A stretch of DNA of 64,000 nt from Gammaproteobacteria bacterium (GTDB lineage Bacteria > Pseudomonadota > Gammaproteobacteria > Steroidobacterales > Woeseiaceae): contig JAOUHU010000008.1 in NCBI GenBank assembly GCA_029884455.1, forward strand, positions 1 through 64,000, in the 5' to 3' direction. The position numbers and the translations under genes were made by a program. The notes below the pieces were generated by a model. It did no database searches and was not told the origin of the DNA. It saw only the letters and a list, made by a program, of their open reading frames with translations. Shown piece after piece: positions 1 through 7,273 of this stretch (position 1 is its first letter; every line of letters begins with the position of its first letter).

Positions 1-109
1 CATAACTTTTTGTTTATCTTAATTTTCATGTCCGGGTCCGTTCGCCAAAATCCCCGAGTGTCCGACAAAGGTTGTAGCCAGAATTGTACCCAGAAGCGCG
101 CTTCGCATT

Positions 110-208
110 TCAGAAACTTCCGGCTCCAATGTCCATTGCCTTGTGCGGAATGCCGATGATATCGACATACTCATCGCTCACGACATAGAAGATGACGCGG
201 CGGATAGT
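110..208 (-). pseudogene. RelE/ParE-like toxin, C-terminal remnant
   Basis: Read on the minus strand, the bases just inside the GTTC tetranucleotide at 207-210 give 32 sense codons ending in TGA at 110-112. They contain VIFYVVSDEYVDIIGIPHKA followed by MDI. That pattern (aromatic strand, short turn, hydrophobic strand, then H..AMD) resembles the last two strands of ParE/RelE-family toxins, which block gyrase or translation. There is no start codon and the N-terminal part is missing. The frame is interrupted exactly where the IS91-type end begins, so the insertion probably cut the gene. The family call rests on a short segment only. Confidence 0.35.
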
Positions 209-210
209 TC

Positions 211-475
211 GTATAAGGGGCCATTATGTGAGGGGCGAGACCGTCGGAGCGAGCTGCAACCGGTCTGCTGACGGCAGGTCGAGGCCGCCATCGTGCGGAG
301 CCGGCCCGACCCCTGGTCGTTCAGGCGCGTGAATCTTCCCCTTTCACCCGGAAACGCCAGCGTATCACGGCACGATCCAGCACCCGTCCGTCCCCGCACA
401 GTTGCCCGGGTGGTGATGAACAGGATGGAGCGGTCAGACCAGGCGATCGCCCGGCGGCGGCGCTCGGCTCGGGCG
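211..475 (-). mobile_element. Solo IS91-family end (oriIS-like), no transposase
   Basis: This stretch aligns from end to end with 5009-5275, the region downstream of the IS91-type transposase remnant. Both copies begin GTTC|GTATAAGGGGCCATTATG and share blocks such as GTCGGAGCGAGCTG, GGTGGTGATGAACA and GGCGGCGCTCGGCTCGG, with many substitutions between them. Homology ends near 475 and no transposase codons follow. It is therefore a solitary element end, either a deletion derivative or a non-autonomous copy. The flanking GTTC fits the tetranucleotide preference of IS91-like rolling-circle elements. The right boundary is approximate. Confidence 0.7.
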
Positions 476-803
476 CGTATCGTTTGCGATAACACTTTTC
501 TCATGGCCACCGGCTGAAGGCGTGACTTTACGCACATCCGCCGCCAGGAACCAGCGAAACGATGCTACCGGCGACTGCGACGTAAGTATTTCAACGTATT
601 GAGACAATATTCACCCAGGTGGATATTGCTACCGACGACAAAGGCAAACCTGATCAAAGTCAGCGACGCAAAGCCACGGGTCTTCGCTTCCTCCGGGAAG
701 CCACAGATAGCTCCCCGCAGGACCCAGGATCGCCGGACTGCCGAAAGACGCTGGAAGTGGCACCACCACGACCGGCGTGGCAATCTGACGAAGGGGCAGC
801 GAC
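476..803. other. Intergenic stretch without a recognisable gene
   Basis: I see no convincing coding frame between the solo IS91 end and the lipoprotein gene at 804. The only structure noted is an imperfect palindrome at 605-628, listed separately. The promoter of the 804 gene probably lies here, but no strong -35/-10 pair stands out. Confidence 0.5.
605..628. promoter_or_regulatory. Imperfect inverted repeat upstream of lipoprotein gene
   Basis: The sequence CAATATTCACC, a CA spacer and GGTGGATATTG form 11-bp arms with one mismatch. It lies about 175 bases upstream of the start at 804. It could be an operator for the downstream four-gene unit, but no regulator is identified and a chance palindrome is possible. 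Confidence 0.25.
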
Positions 804-1364
804 ATGAACAGACACAATCACCCCCGCGCCCACTGGCCGTTTGTGACAGTGGCGCTGGCCGCAATTCTGCTGAATGCCTGCGGGTCATCGCACTACACGG
901 TTTTGCAACCTGCCAAGGAACCGCTGGCTACATTTGAGGTACTCGAGATCCGGGATTTTACGAGTAACCTGTCCGATGCAGACTCCATTGATCTGGCCAA
1001 CCGTTTTGCCGACCAGCTGTATGCAGAGGTCATGGAGCACAGAAAAGAGGATCCAGGCAGCAGCATTTTTCGCGACGTAGTCCGGAGTACTGATCAGATA
1101 GATTCAGTGCTGGTGCTGAACGGCGTGGTCATCAGCTTCGACAAGGGCAGCCGGGCCAAGCGCTATTGGATCGGCTTCGGTGCCGGTAAGGCCTACTGCA
1201 CGATCCAGGCGACGTTCACCAACAAGGCAACCGGTGCCGAGGTGTTGAAGTCAAATTTTGACGGGGAGTTGAGCATGAGTTTCTTCGGTGGCTCGGCGGA
1301 CGAGGCAGTCGATGCCGTGGTCACCGCTTTCATCGACTACTTTGACGACTATTTCGAACACTAA
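804..1364 (+). CDS. DUF4410-like lipoprotein
   Basis: Predicted envelope lipoprotein of 186 residues, function unknown. Residues 11-26 are a hydrophobic signal peptide ending in the lipobox LNAC, so Cys26 would be lipidated after cleavage by signal peptidase II. The mature part has a strand (TFEVLEIRDF), a helix with a conserved-looking FADQL, and a glycine-rich segment (GFGAGKAYC) before an alternating strand and a C-terminal helix, similar to DUF4410 proteins. Those proteins often sit beside other envelope genes. A weak purine-rich site (GAAGGGG) lies upstream of the ATG. It is the first gene of a same-strand series through about 5000, but the 61-base gap to the next gene leaves cotranscription open. 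Confidence 0.6.
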   Translation: MNRHNHPRAHWPFVTVALAAILLNACGSSHYTVLQPAKEPLATFEVLEIRDFTSNLSDADSIDLANRFADQLYAEVMEHRKEDPGSSIFRDVVRSTDQIDSVLVLNGVVISFDKGSRAKRYWIGFGAGKAYCTIQATFTNKATGAEVLKSNFDGELSMSFFGGSADEAVDAVVTAFIDYFDDYFEH

Positions 1365-1425
1365 GCAGTATTCCTGATTGCGTCCATAGTGCTCGTGGCC
1401 ACAATGGTTACGGGAGGTTCGCGTT

Positions 1426-2172
1426 GTGCGAATACTGCGGTACGCATTGATCCTGGCCTTGGTCACATCGACGGCATGGTCGCAACATTTGCCTGGCCTG
1501 CCGTCCGAAGAGGTATTGTCTGCCGGTGAAGGCTGGCGCGGGCTTACCGACTTCGCGTTCATGGCCAAGACGTTGTGGATGCTGGCGTTGGCCGCCGTGC
1601 TCGCCACCGTGCTGGCGTTGCATCCCTATCACGGGCGAATGTCGAGCAAGCAGGACGATATCGCGGCACCGAACGTATTCGCCATGTATGCGGCGATCGG
1701 CGCGCTGATCGGTATCCTGGTGGTCAAGTATGGGCTCGTGCTGGGCTTCGTGCTTTTCGGTATCGGCGGGTTGTTCCGTTTTCGGTCCAGCATGGGTTCG
1801 GCACGACTGACCGGTCACCTGATCTTTGTGACGCTGATCGGCCTCTCGTGTGGCCTGAATCTGCCGCACGTCGCGGTGCTGGCTACAGCTTTCGGTTACG
1901 GCCTGATCTGGGTATTCAACACACAAATCATTTATCGCATCGATGTCAGAGGCCTGCATGCGGAGCGTTTCGATGCGGCGGCCGGGGCCTATCGCGAGGC
2001 GCTCGAGCAGCAGGGCTGCCGGATTATGAGCGAAAAAAAACGACCGGACTCCGGCCGCATAACGTACTTATTGCGCGGCCCGCGTCGACTCCGGCCCGAA
2101 GATCTTGGTGACTTTCTGGAGCGCAAGATTGATGCGGCATTACGCGGTTCGGTCGACTGGGAAATTGACTAG
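1426..2172 (+). CDS. DUF4956-like integral membrane protein
   Basis: A 248-residue membrane protein starting at GTG 1426 behind a good ribosome site (GGGAGG at 1411-1416). It has an N-terminal signal-like segment, a second hydrophobic stretch near residues 45-65, then a block of three closely spaced transmembrane helices (about 82-165) with the charged turn FRFRSSMGS between two of them. That turn and the helix spacing resemble DUF4956 proteins. The C-terminal 80 residues are soluble and basic (REALEQQGC, YLLRGPRRL), as in proteins that carry a small cytoplasmic ferredoxin-like domain. Role unknown. Its stop is eight bases before the next start, so it is probably cotranslated with the pyruvate-kinase-like gene. 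Confidence 0.55.
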   Translation: MRILRYALILALVTSTAWSQHLPGLPSEEVLSAGEGWRGLTDFAFMAKTLWMLALAAVLATVLALHPYHGRMSSKQDDIAAPNVFAMYAAIGALIGILVVKYGLVLGFVLFGIGGLFRFRSSMGSARLTGHLIFVTLIGLSCGLNLPHVAVLATAFGYGLIWVFNTQIIYRIDVRGLHAERFDAAAGAYREALEQQGCRIMSEKKRPDSGRITYLLRGPRRLRPEDLGDFLERKIDAALRGSVDWEID

Positions 2173-2180
2173 GTTAAAGT

Positions 2181-4016
2181 GTGGGAACGTGTAGCAACAT
2201 CAAGGCGCTGAGCGATCAGCTCGAGCGGATCACCGGCCTGGCGAGGAGCCTTACGACCAGGTTTGCGGGTGAACTGGACCGCGTGCATCCGGATTTTCAT
2301 GCCAGCGCGCTGAACCTGGTTGCCTACCTGGCGCTACGCCATGTCGATATTCGTGATCTGCAGGCGCAACTGGCGCGGCTGGGCCTGTCTTCTCTCGGCA
2401 GAGCCGAAAAGAATGTCATGGCCTCGATCAGTACCGTACAAAAAGCGCTGCGCAAAATCGCGCTCACGCCGGACAATGACTTGCTCGAAGAGCAGCGCAG
2501 TCTGGAACGAAGCCAGCGCAGACTCGATGCACACATCACACAGCTGCTCGGCAAAAGAACGGATGACCGTGATGTCCGCATCATGGTCACGATGCCGACC
2601 GAGGCCGCCGACGATTACGGGCTGGTACGCGCCATGCTTACGACAGGCATGGATCTGGCGCGTATCAATTGCGCACATGATGACGAGGCGTCCTGGCTGC
2701 GCATGGCGCATAACATCGAGCGCGCAAAGGCGGAGACGGGACGGGACTGCAGAATCGTCATGGATCTCGCCGGGCCCAAACTGCGCACGGGTGAATTACG
2801 CCCGGGACCCGGTGTCATCTGCATCCGCCCCAAGCGCGACGTATTTGGCCGGGTAATCGCTCCGCACCGAGTGCGCCTGGTCGCCGGGTACGACAAGTGG
2901 GCGGCAACGAAAGGCGCGTTGCTACCGGTGCCCGCCGAATGCATAGACTGCGCGCAGCCGGGCGACGAGTTGCGGCTGACCGATACACGCGGCAAAAAAC
3001 GCAAGCTGCTCGTGACCCTGAAAGATGCTACCACCGTGCAGCTCGAATGCTACAAGACGACCTATATAGCGACTGGCACAAAGTTCAAATTGGTCCGGCC
3101 GGGGTCGGGGCAGACGTTCAGGTTCCGGATCGGGAAATTGCCTGCGACGGACGTGCCGATCCTTCTCAAGGTTGGCGACACCCTGGTCCTGCACCGTGAC
3201 CCGACTCCGGGCGAGCCGGCAACGATCGATGCTACTGGCACAACGGTCAAGTCGGCACACATCTCCTGCAGACCCGCGGAGGTTTTCGGGCTGGTAGCCG
3301 CAGGCGACCCGATTCATCTCAATGACGGCAAAATTCAGGGTGTCGTCGCAGCGGCGAGTGCCGCAGAGCTAACAGTCACCATTACCGCGGCCAAAGCAAA
3401 CGGCAGCCGGTTGCGCGGCAACCAGGGCATCAATATTCCGGGCCGCCGGATCCAGCTGCGCGGACTGACAGCAACGGATCGCGACAACCTCGCTTTCGTA
3501 GCAGGGCACGCTGATGCGGTGAGCCTGTCGTTTGTCGACCGGCCCGAAGATATCGTCGCCCTGCAGGACGAGCTTGGGAAGTTCCCCGAACGGCCGCTCG
3601 GGATCATCATCAAGGTGGAAACGCTTACGGCGTTCAACAACCTGCCGAAGCTGCTGCTGGCTGCCATGCGCCACCAGCCTGCTGGCATCATGATCGCGCG
3701 CGGCGATCTTGCGCTGGAATGTGGCTGGGAGCGGCTCGCAGAAATTCAGGAGGAGATGCTCTGGATGTGCGAAGCGGCGCAGCTACCCGTCATCTGGGCG
3801 ACCCAGGTACTCGAGCGCGAAACCAAAAAGGGGCGGCCGTCGCGAGCGGAGATCACTGACGCGGCCATGTCGCAGCGTGCCGATTGCGTCATGCTCAACA
3901 AGGGTCCCCACATCCTCGCTGCTATCGAAATGCTCGACAACATCCTGCGGCGCATGCAGAGCCATCAACACAAGAAGACGCCGACCCTGCGCAAACTGAG
4001 CATTACGGAGGTCTGA
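2181..4016 (+). CDS. Pyruvate-kinase-like protein with N-terminal extension
   Basis: A 611-residue member of the pyruvate kinase family (phosphoenolpyruvate plus ADP to pyruvate plus ATP). The PK barrel begins only near residue 131 (RIMVTMP, then LARINCAHDD), after a helical, charged extension. Recognisable active-site pieces are DLAGPKLR (about 195-203), IIIKVE with Lys478 and Glu480, IARGDLALE with Asp509, ATQVLE and RPSRAE. The segment between GPK and the second half of the barrel is about 215 residues, roughly twice the usual B domain. The regulatory C-terminal domain is missing, and the usual MLSGETA is replaced by MLNKGPH. Start is GTG 2181. Catalysis looks possible, but the physiological substrate is uncertain. 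Confidence 0.7.
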   Translation: MGTCSNIKALSDQLERITGLARSLTTRFAGELDRVHPDFHASALNLVAYLALRHVDIRDLQAQLARLGLSSLGRAEKNVMASISTVQKALRKIALTPDNDLLEEQRSLERSQRRLDAHITQLLGKRTDDRDVRIMVTMPTEAADDYGLVRAMLTTGMDLARINCAHDDEASWLRMAHNIERAKAETGRDCRIVMDLAGPKLRTGELRPGPGVICIRPKRDVFGRVIAPHRVRLVAGYDKWAATKGALLPVPAECIDCAQPGDELRLTDTRGKKRKLLVTLKDATTVQLECYKTTYIATGTKFKLVRPGSGQTFRFRIGKLPATDVPILLKVGDTLVLHRDPTPGEPATIDATGTTVKSAHISCRPAEVFGLVAAGDPIHLNDGKIQGVVAAASAAELTVTITAAKANGSRLRGNQGINIPGRRIQLRGLTATDRDNLAFVAGHADAVSLSFVDRPEDIVALQDELGKFPERPLGIIIKVETLTAFNNLPKLLLAAMRHQPAGIMIARGDLALECGWERLAEIQEEMLWMCEAAQLPVIWATQVLERETKKGRPSRAEITDAAMSQRADCVMLNKGPHILAAIEMLDNILRRMQSHQHKKTPTLRKLSITEV

Positions 4017-4051
4017 TGCGACGCCAGCGACACGGCCGGGTTGATTCATGA
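4016..4051 (+). CDS. Eleven-codon coupling mini-ORF (possible)
   Basis: An ATG overlapping the stop of the preceding gene (ATGA-type junction at 4014-4018) opens an 11-codon frame whose TGA overlaps the ATG of the cyclase gene at 4048. Ribosomes ending the kinase-like gene could restart here and be handed on to 4048. The peptide itself (MRRQRHGRVDS) is unlikely to have a function. Confidence 0.25.
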   Translation: MRRQRHGRVDS

Positions 4052-5008
4052 GTTTCGAACTGTGCGAAAGTCGCGGCTTCGATGCGCAGGCGATTGACCG
4101 GCGCCTGCGCCAGACCGGGCTTGCGGGACCGGAACTGCATGCGCAGGCGGAGGTGCTGCAAACCCATGTCATCATGCCCAACTGCGACGCCATCATCGAT
4201 GGCTTTTTCGAAGCAATGCTTGCGGAGGAGGACTTCAACGCCATCGTCAGCCAGTATTCGGACCACGCGCGTCTCAAGGACACCCAGAAGAACTACATCA
4301 AAGGCATGGGCATCGGCTTTGATCGGCGCCGGTAGTTCGAGGACCGGCTCCGCATAGGTTCGGTGCATCAGAAAATCGGCGTGCCGCTGAGTCTTTATCA
4401 GTGCTCGTTTCCGCTGCTGCAGTGCGAACTGATGCGACACATTCCCCGCCAGCTACGCCGCAATGAAGCGGTATTTTCGGACCTGTTGCAGTTCATAGTC
4501 AAAATTACGCTACTTGACATGTCCCTGGCCGTTGAAAGGTACTTTGCCGCGAGCGTATTTGTCCTGGAAGAATCCCTGGATGGCGTGCGCGGAGAAAAAG
4601 AACGGCTGCACAAGCTGGCGGTAACGGACGGTCTGACCGAATTGCACAATCACGCCTATGCGCGGCACAGCCTGGCCAATGCGCTGCAACACGCGGCCGC
4701 CAATGCTGCGCCGCTATGCATAATCATGGCCGATCTGGATCATTTCAAGAAAATAAATGATGCGCATGGCCACCTTGTCGGCGACCAGATTTTGCGAATC
4801 GCTGCCCAGTGCATGCTTGCGGGCGCGCGGGTGGGTGATGAGATCGGCCGCTATGGCGGCGAAGAATTTCTTTTCATACTGCGCAGCACCGACATCGCCG
4901 AAGGCAGGATTGTGGCCGAGCGTGTGCGCGAGCGTGTCGGTGCTAACGCCATACATGCGAGGAATATGGCCATAAATGTGAGCCTTAGCCTCGGTATGCG
5001 CATAGTTC
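4048..5008 (+). pseudogene. Globin-coupled diguanylate cyclase, broken
   Basis: Remnant of a cytoplasmic sensor that would make cyclic di-GMP. Residues 1 to about 155 match a globin-coupled sensor domain: a helical run with SQYSDHARLKDTQKNYIKGM and then GSVHQKIGVPLSLYQ, where His107 is a likely haem-proximal histidine. A GGDEF domain follows, with RVGD (inhibitory-site RxxD spacing) and the catalytic GGEEF at codons 270-274. Two lesions are visible. Codon 96 is an in-frame TAG at 4333-4335, with homologous-looking sequence continuing in the same frame on both sides. The 3' end is replaced by an IS91 end at GTTC 5005-5008, removing the last strands of the GGDEF domain. A restart at GTG 4363 could make only a headless, tailless product. 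Confidence 0.8.
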
Positions 5009-5668
5009 GTATAAGGGGCCATTATGTCAGGCGCGAAACCGTCGGAGCGAGCTGAAACCGAGCCGACGACGGCAGATCGAGGCCGCCATCTGGCGGAGCC
5101 GGCCCTACCCGCTCGTCGTTCGGGCGCGTGAATCATCCCCTTGCACCCAGAAAGGCCAGCGCATTACGGCGCAAGCCAACACCCGCCCGTCCCTGCACGG
5201 TGGCCCGGGTGGTGATGAACAAGACGCAACGGTCAGACTAAGCGATCACCCTGTGGCGGCGCTCGGCTCGGATGTGCCGGATCGACGGGCTCCGCCGTAT
5301 AGCCTAGATGCTCCAGAATCCGCTCGATGACGGTGGATTCCTCGATGCTGGCGATCACCCGCAGCGTCCCGCCGCACTGCCGGCAGGTCTCGATATCAAT
5401 GGCGAATACCCGCCTGAGGCGTTGTGCCCATGACATCGCCCGTTGCCGGCCAGTGGCCGCTGCCTCACCGCGCTCGGTGGCAGCGACACCCTGTGTCCTG
5501 GGCACAATCTTCGCCCGGTGGGGGCTCGCCGGCGCGAACACGCCATGGTACCTCGTCAAATGGGCGCGAGGTTTTGGCACCAGCGCGGCGAGGCGGGCAA
5601 CAAAGTCTTCGGGCTCAAAGATCATGTGCGTGGTGCTGTCGCGATACGGCCTTCGCCGGTCGGCCAGC
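5009..5668 (-). mobile_element. IS91-family element remnant
   Basis: The fragment holds an oriIS-like terminus (GTATAAGGGGCC, next to GTTC at 5005-5008), about 220 bases of non-coding end sequence, and then the C-terminal third of an IS91-type rolling-circle transposase on the minus strand. The other end is lost: similarity stops just before the stop codon of the antiporter gene at 5672. IS91-like elements insert beside a GTTC/GAAC-type tetranucleotide without duplicating the target, which fits the junction. The terminal portion is repeated at 211-475. Confidence 0.75.
5233..5668 (-). pseudogene. IS91-family transposase, C-terminal fragment
   Basis: About 145 codons of a Y2-type rolling-circle transposase. 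Recognisable family landmarks in order are RPYRDSTTHMIFEPEDFVAR, LTRYHGVFAP, WAQRLRRVFAIDIETC, the zinc-knuckle-like CRQCGGTLRVIASI and ILEHLGY. The catalytic tyrosines and the N-terminal zinc-binding part are absent, so the fragment cannot transpose on its own. The ATG at 5625 is internal and not a true start; homology continues upstream to about 5668. The stop is at 5233-5235. Confidence 0.8.
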
Positions 5669-5671
5669 GCA

Positions 5672-7273
5672 CTATTCGATTGCGAGCAGGAGGAAAGCGA
5701 GCATAAACACCGTCAAGAAAGCGATTCCACCCATACCCCAACGACGTAGCTCCCTCTCCAGAAGACGATCGGCATCCTGTGCGATGAACCTGTCACGCCT
5801 CTCTCGCCACGCCCTTCTCCGGACTACGGCGCGTTGTCGATAGCGGTTGCCGAGTGCGCGCCAAAAAGGACCGATCCAGCTTGCGAGCCTTGCAGCTACG
5901 CACAGCAGATCGCCGGCCGGTATTCGAAACGGCAGCCTGATTTTCGATTTTCGGGCCAGAGCCCACGCGACGCAGGCGACTATCACGCCGACGCTTACCG
6001 GCCAGAAAGCGTGCCAGATCCCGGCGGCCGAGAGTGTCCGCAATCCGGCTTTGAGACCTGTCGGCCATAGCCAGATGCCAGCAACAACAATGACCAACAG
6101 GATTGCCCAGGGCATCCAAGGGCCTTCGCCCGCTTCAGGTCGACGGAGTCCTTGCGTCCGGACGAGATAAAGGAAGCGCGCCATCAGGACAGTTGTGCCT
6201 ACGGCGACCAGTGACAAGCTTGCAGCGATCCAGTCCGACCACGATACGGGCAGCGCAGCCACAATGGACTTGAGGCCGGCTTTCGCGACAGCACCGCTGC
6301 CGAACGGGAGACCGGCCAGCGCGAGCACCGGAATCAACAGGCCCGTCAAGACGAGCCGCCGCTCCGTCGCACGATTAGCCGTCGTCGTCGCGACACTAAC
6401 GCCCAGAAACAGTGCGCCCTTCGCGAAAGCGTGATGGGCTGCAAAGATAAGAATCACGGGCAGACACAATGGCCATAGTTCCGGTGCCGCCATGCCGACG
6501 CCCACGCCCGTGGTCATGAGGCCCATCTGGCTGATGCTCGAATACGCCAGAACGGTCCTTGGCTCATCCTGCAATACACCCACTAACACGCCGTAGACAG
6601 CGGCCGCGAGGCCGGCGGCAATTAACACGACACTCCATTCGGGCATCGCCACCTGCCCTAGTGGAAGGAAGCGCAGCCATCCCAGCAAGCCCGCGTTGAT
6701 CATGGCACCTCCAAGCACCGCACTGGCCGGAGCGGGTGCGGCCCGGTAAGCGAGCGGCATCCACACATGCAGAGGCAGCGCCCCGGCCTTGATGCCAAAA
6801 CCGACGATCAGCAAGCCGATTACCCGGTTGCTCTGCTCGGTGTCCGCCAATCGGTCCAGGCCTAAGCCGCCCGCGTTCCAGGTACCCTCCAGAATTCCGG
6901 CAAACAGCAGTGCTTCTCCCAACACAACCAGGTATAGGTAAATGCGCCCTGCCCGCAGTGCCTGTCGATCGCGCTCGTACACAATGAGGCCGTACGCTGA
7001 GAAACTCATCAGCGCGTAGAAAAGGTAAAAGCTGAGCGCATCCTGGGCCAGGATGAGGCCCAGATTACCGCTCATTGTCAGCAGGTAGAAAGCAAAGAAG
7101 TGACCGCGCCTGGCATCTTTCGCCAGGTACTGGCGGGCATAGACAGCCACCAGCACCCATAACACCGCCGTGAAAAACAGGAATACCTGCCCTGTAGCGT
7201 CGACGCCCAGGCGAACGCCAAGAAGCAGCCAGGGCAAGTCCACGGACAATGTGCTAGCCAGTTCGCCGTTCAC
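5672..7273 (-). CDS. Mrp/complex I-type antiporter subunit (third large subunit)
   Basis: A 533-residue polytopic protein of the ND2/ND4/ND5 proton-channel superfamily, with about 14 transmembrane helices. Typical pieces are FYLFYALMSFSAYGLIVY, GFGIKAGALPLHVWMPLAY (the broken-helix lysine region) and VLAYSSISQMG. The C-terminus adds a basic cytoplasmic stretch and a final helix (FLTVFMLAFLLLAIE). It overlaps the previous gene by four bases (7270-7273), so it ends the Mrp operon. Its exact role is unclear: it is more divergent than MrpD and may be an extra proton-translocating subunit. Its stop lies only a few bases from the IS91 remnant, so downstream operon sequence may have been lost. Confidence 0.75.
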   Translation of the reverse strand: MNGELASTLSVDLPWLLLGVRLGVDATGQVFLFFTAVLWVLVAVYARQYLAKDARRGHFFAFYLLTMSGNLGLILAQDALSFYLFYALMSFSAYGLIVYERDRQALRAGRIYLYLVVLGEALLFAGILEGTWNAGGLGLDRLADTEQSNRVIGLLIVGFGIKAGALPLHVWMPLAYRAAPAPASAVLGGAMINAGLLGWLRFLPLGQVAMPEWSVVLIAAGLAAAVYGVLVGVLQDEPRTVLAYSSISQMGLMTTGVGVGMAAPELWPLCLPVILIFAAHHAFAKGALFLGVSVATTTANRATERRLVLTGLLIPVLALAGLPFGSGAVAKAGLKSIVAALPVSWSDWIAASLSLVAVGTTVLMARFLYLVRTQGLRRPEAGEGPWMPWAILLVIVVAGIWLWPTGLKAGLRTLSAAGIWHAFWPVSVGVIVACVAWALARKSKIRLPFRIPAGDLLCVAARLASWIGPFWRALGNRYRQRAVVRRRAWRERRDRFIAQDADRLLERELRRWGMGGIAFLTVFMLAFLLLAIE

